From Neodiprion pinetum (lineage: Eukaryota; Arthropoda; Insecta; Hymenoptera; Diprionidae): a stretch of DNA of 64,000 nucleotides. The stretch spans positions 1,541,001 through 1,605,000 of the forward strand of contig NC_060236.1 in NCBI RefSeq assembly GCF_021155775.2, given 5' to 3'. Shown here one piece after another: positions 62,394 to 64,000 of the stretch. Position 1 is the stretch's first letter. Each line of letters opens with the position of its first letter. A program made the translations under genes and the position numbers. A model generated the notes under the pieces. That model searched no databases. It saw only the letters and a program-made list of their open reading frames with translations, and had not been told where the DNA came from.

Positions 62394-63560
62394 GTATGAC
62401 TCGATGATTGCAGAGTTGTTGAAAATTGGCGGACAGGTTAGGAGAGAATGAAATACGCAACGCGGTGGTGAACCGACGGGTTGATAGCGAATCCTGGTGT
62501 CGTTCCCACGTGTGCCCCGAAAAAATCGAGGATGGATTCAGGGTTCACGGATATGTGGCTTGGAAGGCATAACTCAACTCGGGGTGGACACTTTTATTCC
62601 GGTGTAATTGAGATCGGCCGATCGGAAGGGTGGATTGGAAAGGAGAGATCCGGATTTTTGATAACCGGCTTTCCGCCTGTGGAGGCTAAATCCGGATCGC
62701 AAATCACTCACTCACTCGCTCGCCACCACTTTGCCGCAAAATGATTCGGTTAAAAAATGTTCCACCGGCGAATGATATACTCTTCGCGCTTACCTCTCTC
62801 TTCAAAACAGTCGCTTTATCGCGCGATGTACAAGTTCGAATAGAAAAGTTCCATGCTACGGATGAATGGATGGATGGATCAATGGACTAGGATTTACCAG
62901 GCAAATGCAAAGTGCCGGAGTATCGATTCCCCGCCAAGATCATGGCGGTTCGTTTCGCAAGTGTTCTTATCCGTCTGCATGGCGGAAAGAACCGGAGGCG
63001 AATCGAGGACTTCGAAGCTTGGACTGTGACCAGTTGTGGAAATTAAAACTTCAGTTCCCCGCTGCTACGGACCGCGGCATATCTGCTACGAAAAGCCACC
63101 GCTACGTCTAACAACTAGTGGTTACACAATCTCTTCCCCAGTGAATGGTTCAGGACGCGTTGTTCCGTTGACATGGGTCCCCCAAGTCCTTTCCCAATTG
63201 CATCCCCCGCATACATACGCGACCGCACGTCGGGCTTACTAATAAAGCATCTACGTCAACGGCGACTCGCTCCGAAATCCTGTCGAGAAATATGAAATAA
63301 ACACCTAACAACTGATCGGCTGGCGTGTTTCACGTTACCACAGATCGATATCGATGTTTGGATATGCCGTGAATCCGCTTTCGCACATCTAGTGCTTGAT
63401 CATCTGGGACTGGAAAGATGTCACCGGACCTCGTAGGGTTTCGTGACATTTCACGGACCGCCAAACTTTGAAAGTAATCGATAATGCATGTACTTTTTGA
63501 CCACATTGAATAATCACGAGTACGAGAGTTGGCGAATTCTTTTTGCAATTTCCACCAAAG
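62394..63560. other. intronic or downstream sequence
   Basis: Contains a short GGAT repeat (62861-62878). A minus-strand donor-like GTAAGCG near 62788 has a possible 62-nt upstream partner, but with low third-position G/C. Nothing else was recognised. Confidence 0.5.
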
Positions 63561-63720
63561 GTAAGAGTACCAGTTATCGACCCTGTCCCAATTATTGACC
63601 TTTCTTGGTTGTATCCGTTTGATCCTTGGTTCTAAAATGACCAAAAAATAAATTTCTAGTTTCTAACCCTCTAGGGGTCGAAGATTGAATCTAAACATGT
63701 CGATAACTGGTACACTTACC
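63561..63720. mobile_element. 160-bp miniature inverted-repeat element
   Basis: The 22-nt ends 63561-63582 and 63699-63720 are inverted copies with one difference (GGTAAGAGTACCAG versus GGTAAGTGTACCAG, both continuing TTATCGAC). A short A/T-rich interior, no coding capacity. No unambiguous target duplication, so the superfamily is open. Confidence 0.75.
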
Positions 63721-64000
63721 TTATACCTAGCTACACTTCTACTTCCAAATCCCGAACAAATTCAAACACATAGTTTGGTGTGGATCGTGGGAAGCAATTT
63801 GAACTGTCGAAGAGGAGGATGAGGAGGAGGAGGATCTGCGAAGCAGAATCGGCTATCGGCTGAGCGTGTCATCTATAGGTAGAGGATAGAGGGTGCATGG
63901 GGGTTAGAGGGTTAAGGAGACGAGCGGTACGCCGCTGATATATCGCCCGGAGGCTGATATATGCTCACGTTTGATTTACGACGATAGAAGTCAGGGCGTA
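63721..64000. other. non-coding sequence at the right edge
   Basis: Contains a short GAGGAG-rich patch (63811-63832). Nothing else is supported. Confidence 0.5.

Overview
This window looks like non-coding DNA of an insect nuclear genome, intronic or intergenic. There is no operon-like packing. The longest open frame is 211 codons in 64 kb. Simple repeats of every period are common, as are long A/T, C and G homopolymers, and many short palindromic or terminal-inverted-repeat elements sit between them. CpG is frequent and base composition is fairly balanced, with many ACGT/TATACGTATA-type runs. That suits a hymenopteran (for example a sawfly or wasp), but this is an inference from style and no gene identifies the species.

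Coding content is sparse and consists only of short candidate exons on the + strand. Each was recognised by a pyrimidine tract plus AG acceptor, an open frame and a GT donor. The best are 35981-36027, 47035-47126, 61692-61786 and 62030-62063, with weaker partners at 34928-34952, 62200-62246 and 62340-62393. Phases allow 34928 -> 35981 -> 61692 -> 62030 to be joined into one open frame. The most economical reading is a single large + strand gene with introns of about 1 to 25 kb, entering the window from the left or starting near 35 kb, with its small last visible exons near 62 kb. I do not recognise the protein. A second phase-consistent chain exists (47035 -> 61692 -> 62030 -> 62200 -> 62340), so the exact transcript cannot be fixed from sequence alone.

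Layout: 1-4 kb is non-coding with one weak two-exon candidate. 4.0-4.3 kb is a short element with TACAGGGTGTCC-type ends. 6.1-6.6 kb holds a pair of direct repeats around a 25-bp hairpin. 8.3-8.65 kb holds an ungapped 179-bp tandem duplication whose two copies carry the same minus-strand splice-like signals, followed by a GC-rich, A-tailed retroelement-like piece. 9-34 kb is mostly microsatellites, homopolymers and inverted-repeat elements (19.3, 20.9, 22.4 and 28.0 kb). 34.9-36.0 kb holds the first good candidate exons. 36-61 kb would be the large intron(s), with a TTAA-flanked element (39.4 kb), a second copy of the 22.4-kb element in opposite orientation (42.1 kb), a 130-bp GA tract (45.9 kb), candidate exon 47035-47126, and a cluster of one related foldback family at 47.3, 50.7, 53.4 and 55.9 kb. 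A Tc1/mariner-like non-autonomous element lies at 60.3-61.0 kb. 61.7-62.4 kb holds the closely spaced candidate exons, and 63.56-63.72 kb is a 160-bp element with 22-bp inverted ends.

No rRNA, tRNA, CRISPR array or autonomous transposase/reverse-transcriptase gene was found.
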